Below, one piece after another: positions 8,579 through 14,289 of a stretch of 14,825 bases of DNA. The DNA is from a bacterium (GTDB taxonomy: Bacteria > Patescibacteriota > Doudnabacteria > UBA920). The notes beneath the pieces are model-generated. The model was given only the letters and a program-made list of their open reading frames with translations, made no database searches and was not told where the DNA came from. Each line of letters begins with the position of its first letter. Position 1 is the first letter of the stretch. The stretch lies in the NCBI GenBank assembly GCA_021789715.1, contig JAJYJE010000004.1, positions 1 to 14,825 on the forward strand, written 5' to 3'. The position numbers and the translations under genes were made by a program.

Positions 8579-9844
8579 CTAAAACAGGCCCATCTGTTTG
8601 GGCTTTCTAAAAATTTTATCGCGTTCCGACCCGTCAAAAATATGAATTTTACCGAACACCCCGTCATAACCGCCTTCAACACGGACACTGCCTTCGCGCA
8701 CGCGGATGACCGCTGCTGCAATTTCCGGATTCCCCAATTTTTCAATTTCCTCTTGGGGCACATCCAGTAAAATTTCGAATTCCGGCTCTTGATCCGTCAG
8801 TTTTTGATAAAGGGCCTGAACTTTTTTACTGCCTGCCCCCACCTCCAAAGTGTCGGCGATAATTTCTTCCAAAGGAATGGCGTTCTTAAACGGCACGGCC
8901 CGCGGCGGCATAAAACCCCATTGCCGATCGGCCAAATTGCTGACGCGCGACAGCACTCCGACTAAAAGCTTTTTGCCGCAGACCGGACAGATGCCGCCGT
9001 TTTTTTCGGTCTGCTCCGGCGTACAGGAAAACTTGCAATCGCGGTGCCCGTCCAAATGGTACTTGCCTTCTTCGGGATAGAACTCGATCGTAAACAAGAA
9101 TTCTTTTGGGTCCTTATTGCGGATAATCCGGATAATCTCATCGTACGATAGTTTTTCCGGATCAACCTCGAACACGTTGGCTTCGCGCCCCAGCTTGCGC
9201 AGACTGTGAGCGTCGGAATTGGAAATCAGGCTGATACTGTCGAGCATGGAAATTTGCCAGTTCATTTTGGGGTCGCTCGACAAGCCGGTCTCGATGGCAA
9301 AAATATATTTGGCCTGGTCTAAAAACGCTTCCTGTATGGAATCGAAGCCGGACAGGCTGCCGAATAACCCAAAGTGCGGCGTCCAGGCGTGGGCCGGAAT
9401 TACCTCGGCACGCCCATCGGCCTGTTTGACGATTTTGACCAAATCGTCGCAATGAATCCCCATAATCGGCCGGCCGTCGGATTTTAAGTTTGCCCCGCGC
9501 TTTTCTAGCCCGGCGATTATCCGGTCTGCCGCGGCAAAATCCGGAGCGAAGATCATATTGTGCACGCGCCTGACCTTGTCGCCCTGCTTGTAAATGTTAG
9601 AGACCTCGCCGGTCAGCATAAAATACGCCCGCGCTGATTTACCGCGCAGCCGATACAGGCCCGGTTTTGCCTCTTCCAGCGCGTCCTGCAACTCGCGGTT
9701 CCATTTGGGATGCGTAAAATCGCCGGTGCCGACAATGCCGATACCCTTCCTATCCGCCCAGGCGGCGATATTTTTCGGGATCAAATCCTGGCTGCAAGCC
9801 CGGGAATAACGGCTATGGATTTGTAAATCGGCGATGATTCTCAT
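8579..9844 (-). CDS. EndoQ-family PHP-domain endonuclease (TIGR00375-like)
   Basis: The 421-residue product matches the endonuclease Q family, known from Thermococcales and some bacteria to nick DNA 5' of deaminated bases such as uracil or hypoxanthine. The N-terminal PHP domain supplies metal ligands in DLQIHSRYSR (D6, H8/H10 region), GTGDFTHP (40-46), GE (79-80), H95, HAWTPHFG (152-159) and NSDAHS (209-214). A zinc module follows with C270, C274, C286 and C289. The C-terminal domain has GGYDGVFGKI. The protein ends in KQMGLF; QMGLF resembles the bacterial sliding-clamp motif QL(S/D)LF and suggests docking on the beta clamp. No Shine-Dalgarno precedes the ATG. A divergent gene starts 63 bp away, and the pyk promoter directly follows. 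Family membership is confident; enzymatic specificity is inferred. Confidence 0.85.
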   Translation of the reverse strand: MRIIADLQIHSRYSRACSQDLIPKNIAAWADRKGIGIVGTGDFTHPKWNRELQDALEEAKPGLYRLRGKSARAYFMLTGEVSNIYKQGDKVRRVHNMIFAPDFAAADRIIAGLEKRGANLKSDGRPIMGIHCDDLVKIVKQADGRAEVIPAHAWTPHFGLFGSLSGFDSIQEAFLDQAKYIFAIETGLSSDPKMNWQISMLDSISLISNSDAHSLRKLGREANVFEVDPEKLSYDEIIRIIRNKDPKEFLFTIEFYPEEGKYHLDGHRDCKFSCTPEQTEKNGGICPVCGKKLLVGVLSRVSNLADRQWGFMPPRAVPFKNAIPLEEIIADTLEVGAGSKKVQALYQKLTDQEPEFEILLDVPQEEIEKLGNPEIAAAVIRVREGSVRVEGGYDGVFGKIHIFDGSERDKIFRKPKQMGLF

Positions 9845-9853
9845 AAAATGCGG

Positions 9854-9881
9854 TTGCCAACTGGCATCACTCTTTTATTAT
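9854..9881 (+). promoter_or_regulatory. Promoter for the IMPase-like gene, with overlapping palindrome
   Basis: TTGCCA (9854-9859) and TATTAT (9876-9881) are separated by 16 bp, each a 5/6 match. The predicted start near 9888 lies upstream of the ATG at 9908 and downstream of the in-frame ATG at 9848, so it supports 9908 as the start. The dyad TGCCA-AC-TGGCA (9855-9866) overlaps the -35 box and could be an operator between the divergent genes. Confidence 0.55.
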
Positions 9882-9907
9882 TCCTACCTTTCCTCTATGA
9901 TAAGCTT

Positions 9908-10342
9908 ATGGACGCAAACGATCAATACCTTCAAGCCGCAGTAAGCGCAGCCAAAGAGGCGGGTAAAATTTTTCGGCGCTATTATGGACATCCGAAATTG
10001 GTGCAGACCAAGGGCGGTGATGCCAACAATTTTGTCACGGAAGTCGACGTCAGAATCGAACAACTGCTCCGCGCAATACTACTCAATAAATATCCTGACC
10101 ATAAAGTCATTGGTGAAGAATTGGGCTGGGACGCGATCGGCCGCAAGGATGCGGTCTGGATTATTGATCCTATTGATGGGACGACTAACTTTATCCATGG
10201 CATCGCTTATTGCTGCATATCCATCGCGCTGTGGGATAACCGCGGACCGCTGGTTGGCGTAATATATAATCCGACAACCAGCGAGCTGCTCACAGCCGCC
10301 AAAGGACGCGGCGCTCTGCTTAGGCTGGTCAAAAAAATCTGA
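9908..10342 (+). pseudogene. C-terminally truncated inositol-monophosphatase family gene
   Basis: IMPase-family enzymes remove phosphate from inositol phosphate or related sugar phosphates using two or three metal ions. The 144 residues contain the N-terminal hallmarks FVTEVD (42-47), GEE (69-71, metal-binding Glu) and WIIDPIDGTTNFIHG (84-98, with D87 and D90). They stop at TAAKGRGALLRLVKKI. Family members are about 250-270 residues long and need a second half with a WDxAAG-type motif supplying another metal-binding Asp; this is missing. The next plus frame after the end (about 30 residues to a TAA at 10412-10414) is not IMPase-like, so one frameshift does not restore the gene. The ATG at 9848 is rejected because it lies upstream of the promoter -10. 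Likely a non-functional remnant cut by rearrangement next to the accessory block. Confidence 0.75.
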
Positions 10343-10367
10343 ATCAAAATTTTTCACCAACAAAAAA

Positions 10368-10425
10368 GCGGACAGAACTTCCACATGCCATGCGCAAAAG
10401 CTTGGCCTGTTTTAATTCTGTCCGC
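10368..10425 (-). terminator. Long-loop terminator overlapping the stop codon of the 98-residue gene
   Basis: GCGGACAGAA (10368-10377) is perfectly complementary to 10416-10425. The 38-nt loop includes the TAA of the minus-strand gene (10412-10414), and six Ts follow on the minus strand (10362-10367). Ribosomes finishing the gene would cover the upstream arm, so termination may respond to translation. Confidence 0.6.
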
Positions 10426-10708
10426 CAGCCCCGGTTGTTTCGAGCTTAAGTCGGGCTGTTAGCCGGTCTTCCATGCGCAAATAACTCTTATCCTTCACCC
10501 GTGGCTGCCCCGACGCAACAACCGCCCATCCCCGCCCAAACGGACCCCAGTATGACGACCGGTCATTTTGCGCGAACAGTACATCGTACATTGTTCCGCC
10601 GGCATAGCAGTTAAAGATAGACCTTACTACATACCCGCTTCCGTTTATAAACACGCGCTCGTGCAGCCGCAATGGATTGGCTACCTGAATCTCGATGCAA
10701 TCCTCCAT
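10412..10708 (-). CDS. Hypothetical protein, 98 residues
   Basis: I do not recognise this protein. It is small and soluble, with no signal peptide, membrane segment or cysteine motif. Aromatic and glycine residues cluster in the middle (YDVLFAQNDRSSYWGPFGRGW, from about residue 41), and the C-terminus is charged (KDKSYLRMEDRLTARLKLE). It begins MEDCIEIQVANPLRLHERVFINGSGYVVRSI, which looks like a small beta-rich fold. The gene looks real because a full AAGGAGG (10713-10719) sits 4 bp before the ATG and a terminator overlaps the stop. It is the last of three minus-strand genes starting with the RHH-nucleotidyltransferase, 77 bp after its neighbour. Confidence 0.65.
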   Translation of the reverse strand: MEDCIEIQVANPLRLHERVFINGSGYVVRSIFNCYAGGTMYDVLFAQNDRSSYWGPFGRGWAVVASGQPRVKDKSYLRMEDRLTARLKLETTGAGGQN

Positions 10709-10785
10709 TGTGCCTCCTTATTTTTACATTACGCTAAACCTGGGAATCAAGGGCGAGCCTGGGCCCGCCCCGTTACCCCGGGCAC

Positions 10786-11073
10786 CTAGCTTATATTCTG
10801 CAGCATTTCCTCCACCAGCCGGCCGAACTCGCTGCTTCCCAGATTGAGCGGACCGGTCGTCAGCACACACACGCCTTTGTCGGCATGGTACGGTCCCCAA
10901 CCGATCACCTCCTGCTTGTTGATTCCATTGAGTACCAGCGCCGCAAACGGGCTCCTGGTAGCCTCGGATGAAAGCCGGCCGATGATCGGCAAGCTCACCT
11001 GTGCGCCGTCAATCTTCCCTTCCGCAAACTGTGCGCCACCCAAATTGCGCACTCTCAAATCCGTAATCACCAT
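10786..11073 (-). CDS. Hypothetical protein, 95 residues
   Basis: I do not recognise this protein. It begins MVITDLRVRNLGGAQFAEG and continues with short hydrophobic segments (VSLPIIG, PFAALVLNGI, VIGWGPY, VCVLTTGPLNL) and an acidic C-terminal helix (FGRLVEEMLQNIS), so it looks like a small globular alpha/beta protein. The start at 11071-11073 is chosen because GGAGG (11082-11086) lies 8 bp upstream. A longer frame to 11172 would add 33 residues read through the 11103-11160 hairpin and would create a spurious hydrophobic stretch (GCCIFLIFILSC). It lies 101 bp after the RHH-nucleotidyltransferase on the same strand and is probably co-transcribed. Confidence 0.6.
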   Translation of the reverse strand: MVITDLRVRNLGGAQFAEGKIDGAQVSLPIIGRLSSEATRSPFAALVLNGINKQEVIGWGPYHADKGVCVLTTGPLNLGSSEFGRLVEEMLQNIS

Positions 11074-11081
11074 TTCCTTCT

Positions 11082-11086
11082 CCTCC
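11082..11086 (-). promoter_or_regulatory. Ribosome binding site fixing the start at 11073
   Basis: GGAGG, 8 bp upstream of the ATG at 11071-11073 on the minus strand, sits inside the longer open frame. It argues for the 95-residue rather than the 128-residue product. Confidence 0.65.
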
Positions 11087-11102
11087 ACTGCGCCAGCTCT
11101 GG

Positions 11103-11160
11103 TCCGGCGGCAGGACAGGATAAATATCAAAAAGATACAACACCCTATCCTGCCGCCGGA
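11103..11160. other. GC-rich 13-bp inverted repeat between two co-oriented genes
   Basis: TCCGGCGGCAGGA (11103-11115) is perfectly complementary to 11148-11160. Inside it, AGGATA and TATCCT can pair in an alternative register, and TATC/GATA forms a small inner stem. No T-run follows on the minus strand, so it is more likely an RNA processing or stability element than a terminator. Confidence 0.5.
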
Positions 11161-11174
11161 AATTTGTCTCAAAC

Positions 11175-12026
11175 CTAAAAGCTCATAACCTGGTGCTTGC
11201 CAAACTCCACCAACCGCTCATAGGTTTGGACCGTAGAAACATCAAACCACGATCCGTCGAACGAATAGCCGCCGAGCTTCCCTTCTTCGGCCAGGCGCGG
11301 CAACGACCCGCTTTCCAGCTTGAGATCGTCTTCGCGAATATAGCGGAACAGGCTTGGCTCGGCCACGTAAATCCCCGCATTGACCAAATGAGAATGCGTC
11401 TTGGGATTTTTTGGTTTTTCCTCAAACTCGACAATCCTGCTGCCGACCAGCCGCGCTACGCCCCACATGCTCACCCGCTCCACAGACGTTAGCGCCATAG
11501 TGCAGACCAGGCCGGTTTGGCTGCGGTGAAAATCGAGGAGATCGTTATAATCGATATCGGCCAAGACGTCGCCGTACAATAAAAGGAACGTGGACGCAAA
11601 ATGACTTTGTGCCTGTTTGACCGGCTGAGCCGTACCCTTTTTGCCCGTCTGCTGCTCCAAATATGAAATATTAAGATCCCAACGGGAACCGTTGCGAAAA
11701 TAATCTTTAATCTTTTGGCCGCCGTGCCCCAGCGAGATGACGATATCCGAAATGCCCGCAGCCTTAAGCTTAAGCAAAGTATGCTCAAGCAGCGGGCGGC
11801 CGTTAACCGGCAACAGCGCCTTAGGCGACTCCGGAACCAGAGACGAAAAGCTCACGCCTTTGCCGCCGGCCAAAATTAACGCCTTAATCGGTTTTTTCGC
11901 CAAAGCTTCTGCCAACACTTCTTCCAACGCGTGGGAACGGTTGCGAATAAGCCGGCCATCCACCATTTCATCGAGCTGTTTAAGCAGCTCGTTCTTTAAG
12001 GTTATTGTAATGCGTTTTCGGGCCAT
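11175..12026 (-). CDS. Ribbon-helix-helix domain fused to a sugar-phosphate nucleotidyltransferase
   Basis: The 283-residue protein joins two domains. Residues 3-43 (RITITLKNELLKQLDEMVDG ... ALEEVLAEAL) have the pattern of a CopG/Arc-type ribbon-helix-helix DNA-binding domain: an alternating beta strand then two helices with IRNRSHAL between. From residue 48 a GT-A nucleotidyltransferase follows: LILAGGKG (50-57), SPKALLPV (67-74), YGDVLAD (151-157, metal Asp D153), FEEKPKNP (201-208), VNAGIYV (215-221) and WFDVSTVQTY (260-269, second metal Asp D262). The usual GTRL of the nucleotide loop is replaced by GVSF, so the conserved Arg is lost. Relatives make NDP-sugars from sugar-1-phosphates. No Shine-Dalgarno precedes the ATG. 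The promoter is overlaid by two palindromes, so autoregulation is likely. It could be an active enzyme with a regulatory domain or a substrate-sensing repressor. Confidence 0.85.
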   Translation of the reverse strand: MARKRITITLKNELLKQLDEMVDGRLIRNRSHALEEVLAEALAKKPIKALILAGGKGVSFSSLVPESPKALLPVNGRPLLEHTLLKLKAAGISDIVISLGHGGQKIKDYFRNGSRWDLNISYLEQQTGKKGTAQPVKQAQSHFASTFLLLYGDVLADIDYNDLLDFHRSQTGLVCTMALTSVERVSMWGVARLVGSRIVEFEEKPKNPKTHSHLVNAGIYVAEPSLFRYIREDDLKLESGSLPRLAEEGKLGGYSFDGSWFDVSTVQTYERLVEFGKHQVMSF

Positions 12027-12050
12027 ATTTGTATATACGACTTACTTAAT

Positions 12051-12100
12051 AGTATATCCGTTATGACGTATTGTCATATACTGTATGATAGTATCATACA
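12051..12100 (-). promoter_or_regulatory. Promoter and tandem palindromic operators of the RHH-nucleotidyltransferase gene
   Basis: A likely -10 TATACT (12051-12056) and -35 ATGACA (12072-12077) are 15 bp apart on the minus strand. Palindrome O1 is TATGACGTATTGTCATA (12062-12078) and overlaps the -35. O2 is TGTATGATAGTATCATACA (12082-12100), with 9-bp arms around one central base. Both share the half-site TATGA/TCATA, and their centres (12070 and 12091) are 21 bp, two helical turns, apart. This is the usual arrangement for cooperative RHH repressors. GTATATAC (12031-12038), nearer the ATG, is also self-complementary. Confidence 0.65.
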
Positions 12101-12118
12101 ATTTAAGCATAAAATAGC

Positions 12119-12143
12119 GCCCCGGATTTGGAAAGTCCGGGGC
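12119..12143 (-). terminator. Terminator of the 105-residue gene
   Basis: GCCCCGGA (12119-12126) pairs with TCCGGGGC (12136-12143), and the stem extends inward through T-G and T-A pairs to about 11 bp. It lies about 30 bp after the stop at 12174. The following minus-strand bases (GCTATTTTATG) give only a weak T-run. Confidence 0.55.
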
Positions 12144-12173
12144 AGATGCGGGGATGGCGGTAACGGAGCGGAA

Positions 12174-12491
12174 TTAAGCGGCCCGACGGTGGCGGAGAGA
12201 CTCCAGGCGCTGCAGGAAATTCTTCGCGCACGCAGCAAGGTCGGGTTCGGGAGCGTTTGGCTCATCCGGAAGCCATAAAGTTCCGTCGGCGATTGTCCGA
12301 AGGATCTTATGCTCCAGCTCCAGGCAAACTGCCAGGACGTGCAGCAAATGGTCGGAAAACGTCCGCGGCCAATATTCCTGGAATAGCCTCATGGCGTACA
12401 TTTCGTACGTTTCGCCGCCCTCCATGGGGCAACAGCTCAGCCAGGGCTCGACAACCTGGGATTTGGGATTAGCGTGTGCCATCGACGACAT
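12174..12491 (-). CDS. Hypothetical protein, 105 residues
   Basis: I do not recognise this protein. The N-terminal part contains CCPMEGGETYEMYAMRLFQEYWPRTF (the segment from about residue 20), followed by a long amphipathic helix (SDHLLHVLAVCLELEHKILRTI). After a proline-rich linker (DEPNAPEPD) there is a second, basic helix (LAACAKNFLQRLESLRHRRAA). It looks all-helical and soluble. AGGAGG lies 9 bp upstream of the chosen ATG and a GC-rich hairpin follows the stop, so the gene is probably real. It is divergent from the plus-strand nucleotidyltransferase at 12651. An inverted repeat made of the RHH operator half-sites lies between them. Confidence 0.6.
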   Translation of the reverse strand: MSSMAHANPKSQVVEPWLSCCPMEGGETYEMYAMRLFQEYWPRTFSDHLLHVLAVCLELEHKILRTIADGTLWLPDEPNAPEPDLAACAKNFLQRLESLRHRRAA

Positions 12492-12564
12492 TCTAACGAT
12501 CCTCCTAAGAGCTTTGGAACTCTTTAACTATAATAACGGATGAACAGGATTTTATAAGCAAACA

Positions 12565-12579
12565 TCATACCAAGTATGA
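12565..12579. promoter_or_regulatory. Third TATGA/TCATA inverted repeat, between divergent genes
   Basis: TCATACCAAGTATGA is a perfect dyad (6-bp arms, 3-bp centre). It uses the same half-site as the two operators at 12062-12100, but in outward orientation (TCATAC first, GTATGA second). It lies 71 bp before the ATG at 12651. A TATAAT on the plus strand at 12529-12534 is a possible -10, but I see no good -35 for it. Confidence 0.4.
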
Positions 12580-12638
12580 CAGCCGCTAAGAAGATTATTG
12601 CTGCGCCCGTCATTCAAGGCAGCAAGAATTTTTCAGGA

Positions 12639-12643
12639 GGAGG
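12639..12643 (+). promoter_or_regulatory. Ribosome binding site fixing the start at 12651
   Basis: GGAGG within AGGAGGAGGA lies 7 bp before the ATG at 12651. It rules against the in-frame ATG at 12576, which would add 25 residues read through this site and the operator-like repeat. Confidence 0.8.
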
Positions 12644-12650
12644 AATAGCA

Positions 12651-13457
12651 ATGAAACTCTCAGCGGTTATGCTGGCCGGAGGCTATGGTTGCTTTCACGG
12701 GCCAAAAATGCAAAAAATCAGCAAGGTACTGGCCCACTTGGACGGTAAGCCGATGTTCAGCCGGATTGTCGACCAACTCATTTCCACCAAGCTTTTCAGC
12801 CGCTACTATGTAGTTACGAATCAAGATTACCATGAGCAGATAGCCCTGGCCCTGCGCGGGCATCCTGAAATCCGTTACGTCACGCAGACTCACAGGATCG
12901 GTTCGGCCGGAGCCGCCAAACTGGCTCTGGATCTAATGGAACCTGACGAACAGCATGCTTTGATCCAGTACGGCGATATGGGCTTTATTGAACTGGAAAC
13001 GTATCGCTGCCTGGTGGAACGCCATCTGTATCACGACCGGCCCCGCCTGACTTTAGCGACTATTCCCTACGTGCCGGGCACTCCGGTCGAAAAATATGGC
13101 CGCTTTATTTACGGCGAGCATGGCGAATTGCTTGGAACGGTAGACGACCCGCTTTGCGTGCCGAGAGGCAAATTTGTCCAGGCAAATAAAGCCAACCCCT
13201 CCCTCTACGTGGCCAATGTCGGCTGGCTAAAACAGCGGATTCCCCGTCTGCGCCCCGTAGACAAAGGCGACGGCTTCCCTAAAGAACGCCTGATGCAGGG
13301 TTTAATCAGCGCAGCCCGCCAACGCGGGGACCGCGTAGCTTGCGTTCATTTCAGCGACTATGAACAATTCCACGGCGTCAATACGCTTGAAGAACTTCGG
13401 CAAGCCCGCCGGCTTTTTGCCGCTCGTATCCAGCACCGCGAGCCGATCGCGGCATAG
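12651..13457 (+). CDS. GlmU-like nucleotidyltransferase with altered nucleotide-binding loop
   Basis: The 268-residue protein resembles the uridylyltransferase half of GlmU, which makes UDP-GlcNAc from GlcNAc-1-phosphate. Visible elements are MLAGGYG (7-13), SKVLAHLDGKPM (24-35, Lys25 in the place of the PKVLH lysine), GSAGAAKLAL (84-93, cf. GTAHA), QYGDMGFI (106-113, metal Asp D109), EKYGRFIY (147-154) and GVNTLEELRQAR (242-253). The GTR of LAAGKGTRM is replaced by GCF, removing the conserved Arg. There is no C-terminal left-handed beta-helix. The start is set by a very strong Shine-Dalgarno. It is divergent from the 105-residue gene and convergent with another GlmU-like gene, with a shared terminator. 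The substrate cannot be told; loss of the Arg may mean changed or lost activity. Confidence 0.8.
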   Translation: MKLSAVMLAGGYGCFHGPKMQKISKVLAHLDGKPMFSRIVDQLISTKLFSRYYVVTNQDYHEQIALALRGHPEIRYVTQTHRIGSAGAAKLALDLMEPDEQHALIQYGDMGFIELETYRCLVERHLYHDRPRLTLATIPYVPGTPVEKYGRFIYGEHGELLGTVDDPLCVPRGKFVQANKANPSLYVANVGWLKQRIPRLRPVDKGDGFPKERLMQGLISAARQRGDRVACVHFSDYEQFHGVNTLEELRQARRLFAARIQHREPIAA

Positions 13458-13471
13458 CCGCTTAGGCAAAC

Positions 13472-13533
13472 AAAAAACAGGCTTGTTCCTTTGCTGCGTA
13501 TTAGCCGCGAAAGGGGATGGCCTGTTCTTTTTT
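13472..13533 (+). terminator. Bidirectional terminator between convergent nucleotidyltransferase genes
   Basis: AACAGGC (13476-13482) pairs with GCCTGTT (13520-13526). The stem extends through A-T pairs past one bulged C, with A-runs and T-runs at both ends (13472-13477 and 13528-13533). The loop of about 37 nt has a further CCTTT/AAAGG stem. It serves the gene ending at 13457 and the minus-strand gene ending at 13545. Confidence 0.75.
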
Positions 13534-13544
13534 CACTATTCCGC

Positions 13545-14285
13545 TTATTTTATAAGTTTTTCCGCCGTTTCCAACTCTTCCCTGGTATTTATGCCCAGCA
13601 CCTGTTCGGGCGGAACGCTAAAATTATGAACCCGCTCTCCTTGCGCAATGGCAACACCCACGATGTCAGTCAAGTAATATTCCTGTTGGACATTTTTGTT
13701 GCCGATATGTTTTAAGCTCTCCCATAACCACTTGGCGTTAAACATGTAAATCCCCGGATTTACTTCTTTGATTTTTCTCTGTACATCGGTGGCGTCTTTA
13801 AATTCGACAATGCCTATAATGTTATGATTAGGATCGCGCAAAATTCGGCCAAAATGTTCCAGTGAAGAGAATTTGCCGCGAAAATTATCCACCTGCGTAG
13901 TCAGCATGCTTATCTTGGCGCCGCTGTGCAAATGCATCTTAATTAGCTCACTCAGGCTCCCGGCCTTGATAAACGGCATATCGCCGTAGAGTACGACAAT
14001 ATTTTCCGCCCGGGCTTTCGACCGCGCTGCCTGTACCGCGTGGGCCGTACCAAGCTGCTTGTCCTGATAGGCATAGGAGTAGTGATTACCGAGCACGCCC
14101 TGGACTTTTTTCGCCTGAAAACCGACCACCACCACGGGCTTGGCCAGCTGATTAACCTTTTCAATCTCGTGGAGTACGTACAAAATCAGCGGCTTATTTT
14201 TCAGCATTACTAATACTTTGGGCACCGGCCCGTCGCCCATGCGCGTCCCCTTACCCGCGGCTAAAATGACAAATTGGTTTTTCAT
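13545..14285 (-). CDS. GlmU-type uridylyltransferase domain protein (NDP-sugar pyrophosphorylase)
   Basis: The 246-residue product carries the complete pyrophosphorylase active site of GlmU and relatives: LAAGKGTRM (8-16, diphosphate-binding loop with the conserved Arg), PKVL (22-25), QLGTAHAVQAA (77-87), LYGDMPFI (99-106, metal Asp D102), VNPGIYMF (175-182), QQEYYLTDIV (200-209) and GINTREELETAE (231-242). It probably joins UTP to an N-acetylhexosamine-1-phosphate. It lacks the C-terminal beta-helix acetyltransferase of full GlmU, so a partner would be needed for the acetylation step. The start at 14283-14285 gives the standard N-terminus, 4 bp after the stop of the upstream gene, pointing to translational coupling. 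A longer frame to 14372 would overlap that gene and is rejected. Confidence 0.92.
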   Translation of the reverse strand: MKNQFVILAAGKGTRMGDGPVPKVLVMLKNKPLILYVLHEIEKVNQLAKPVVVVGFQAKKVQGVLGNHYSYAYQDKQLGTAHAVQAARSKARAENIVVLYGDMPFIKAGSLSELIKMHLHSGAKISMLTTQVDNFRGKFSSLEHFGRILRDPNHNIIGIVEFKDATDVQRKIKEVNPGIYMFNAKWLWESLKHIGNKNVQQEYYLTDIVGVAIAQGERVHNFSVPPEQVLGINTREELETAEKLIK

Positions 14286-14289
14286 ATTT

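Noticed and set aside
11074..11172. N-terminal extension of the 95-residue protein giving a lipoprotein-like hydrophobic start
   Set aside because: The extension is read from the 11103-11160 hairpin, and the strong ribosome binding site lies inside it, before the internal ATG.
12576..12650. Earlier ATG for the plus-strand nucleotidyltransferase
   Set aside because: The extra 25 residues are read through the Shine-Dalgarno and start inside the operator-like dyad; family proteins start at the MKLSAVMLAGG position.
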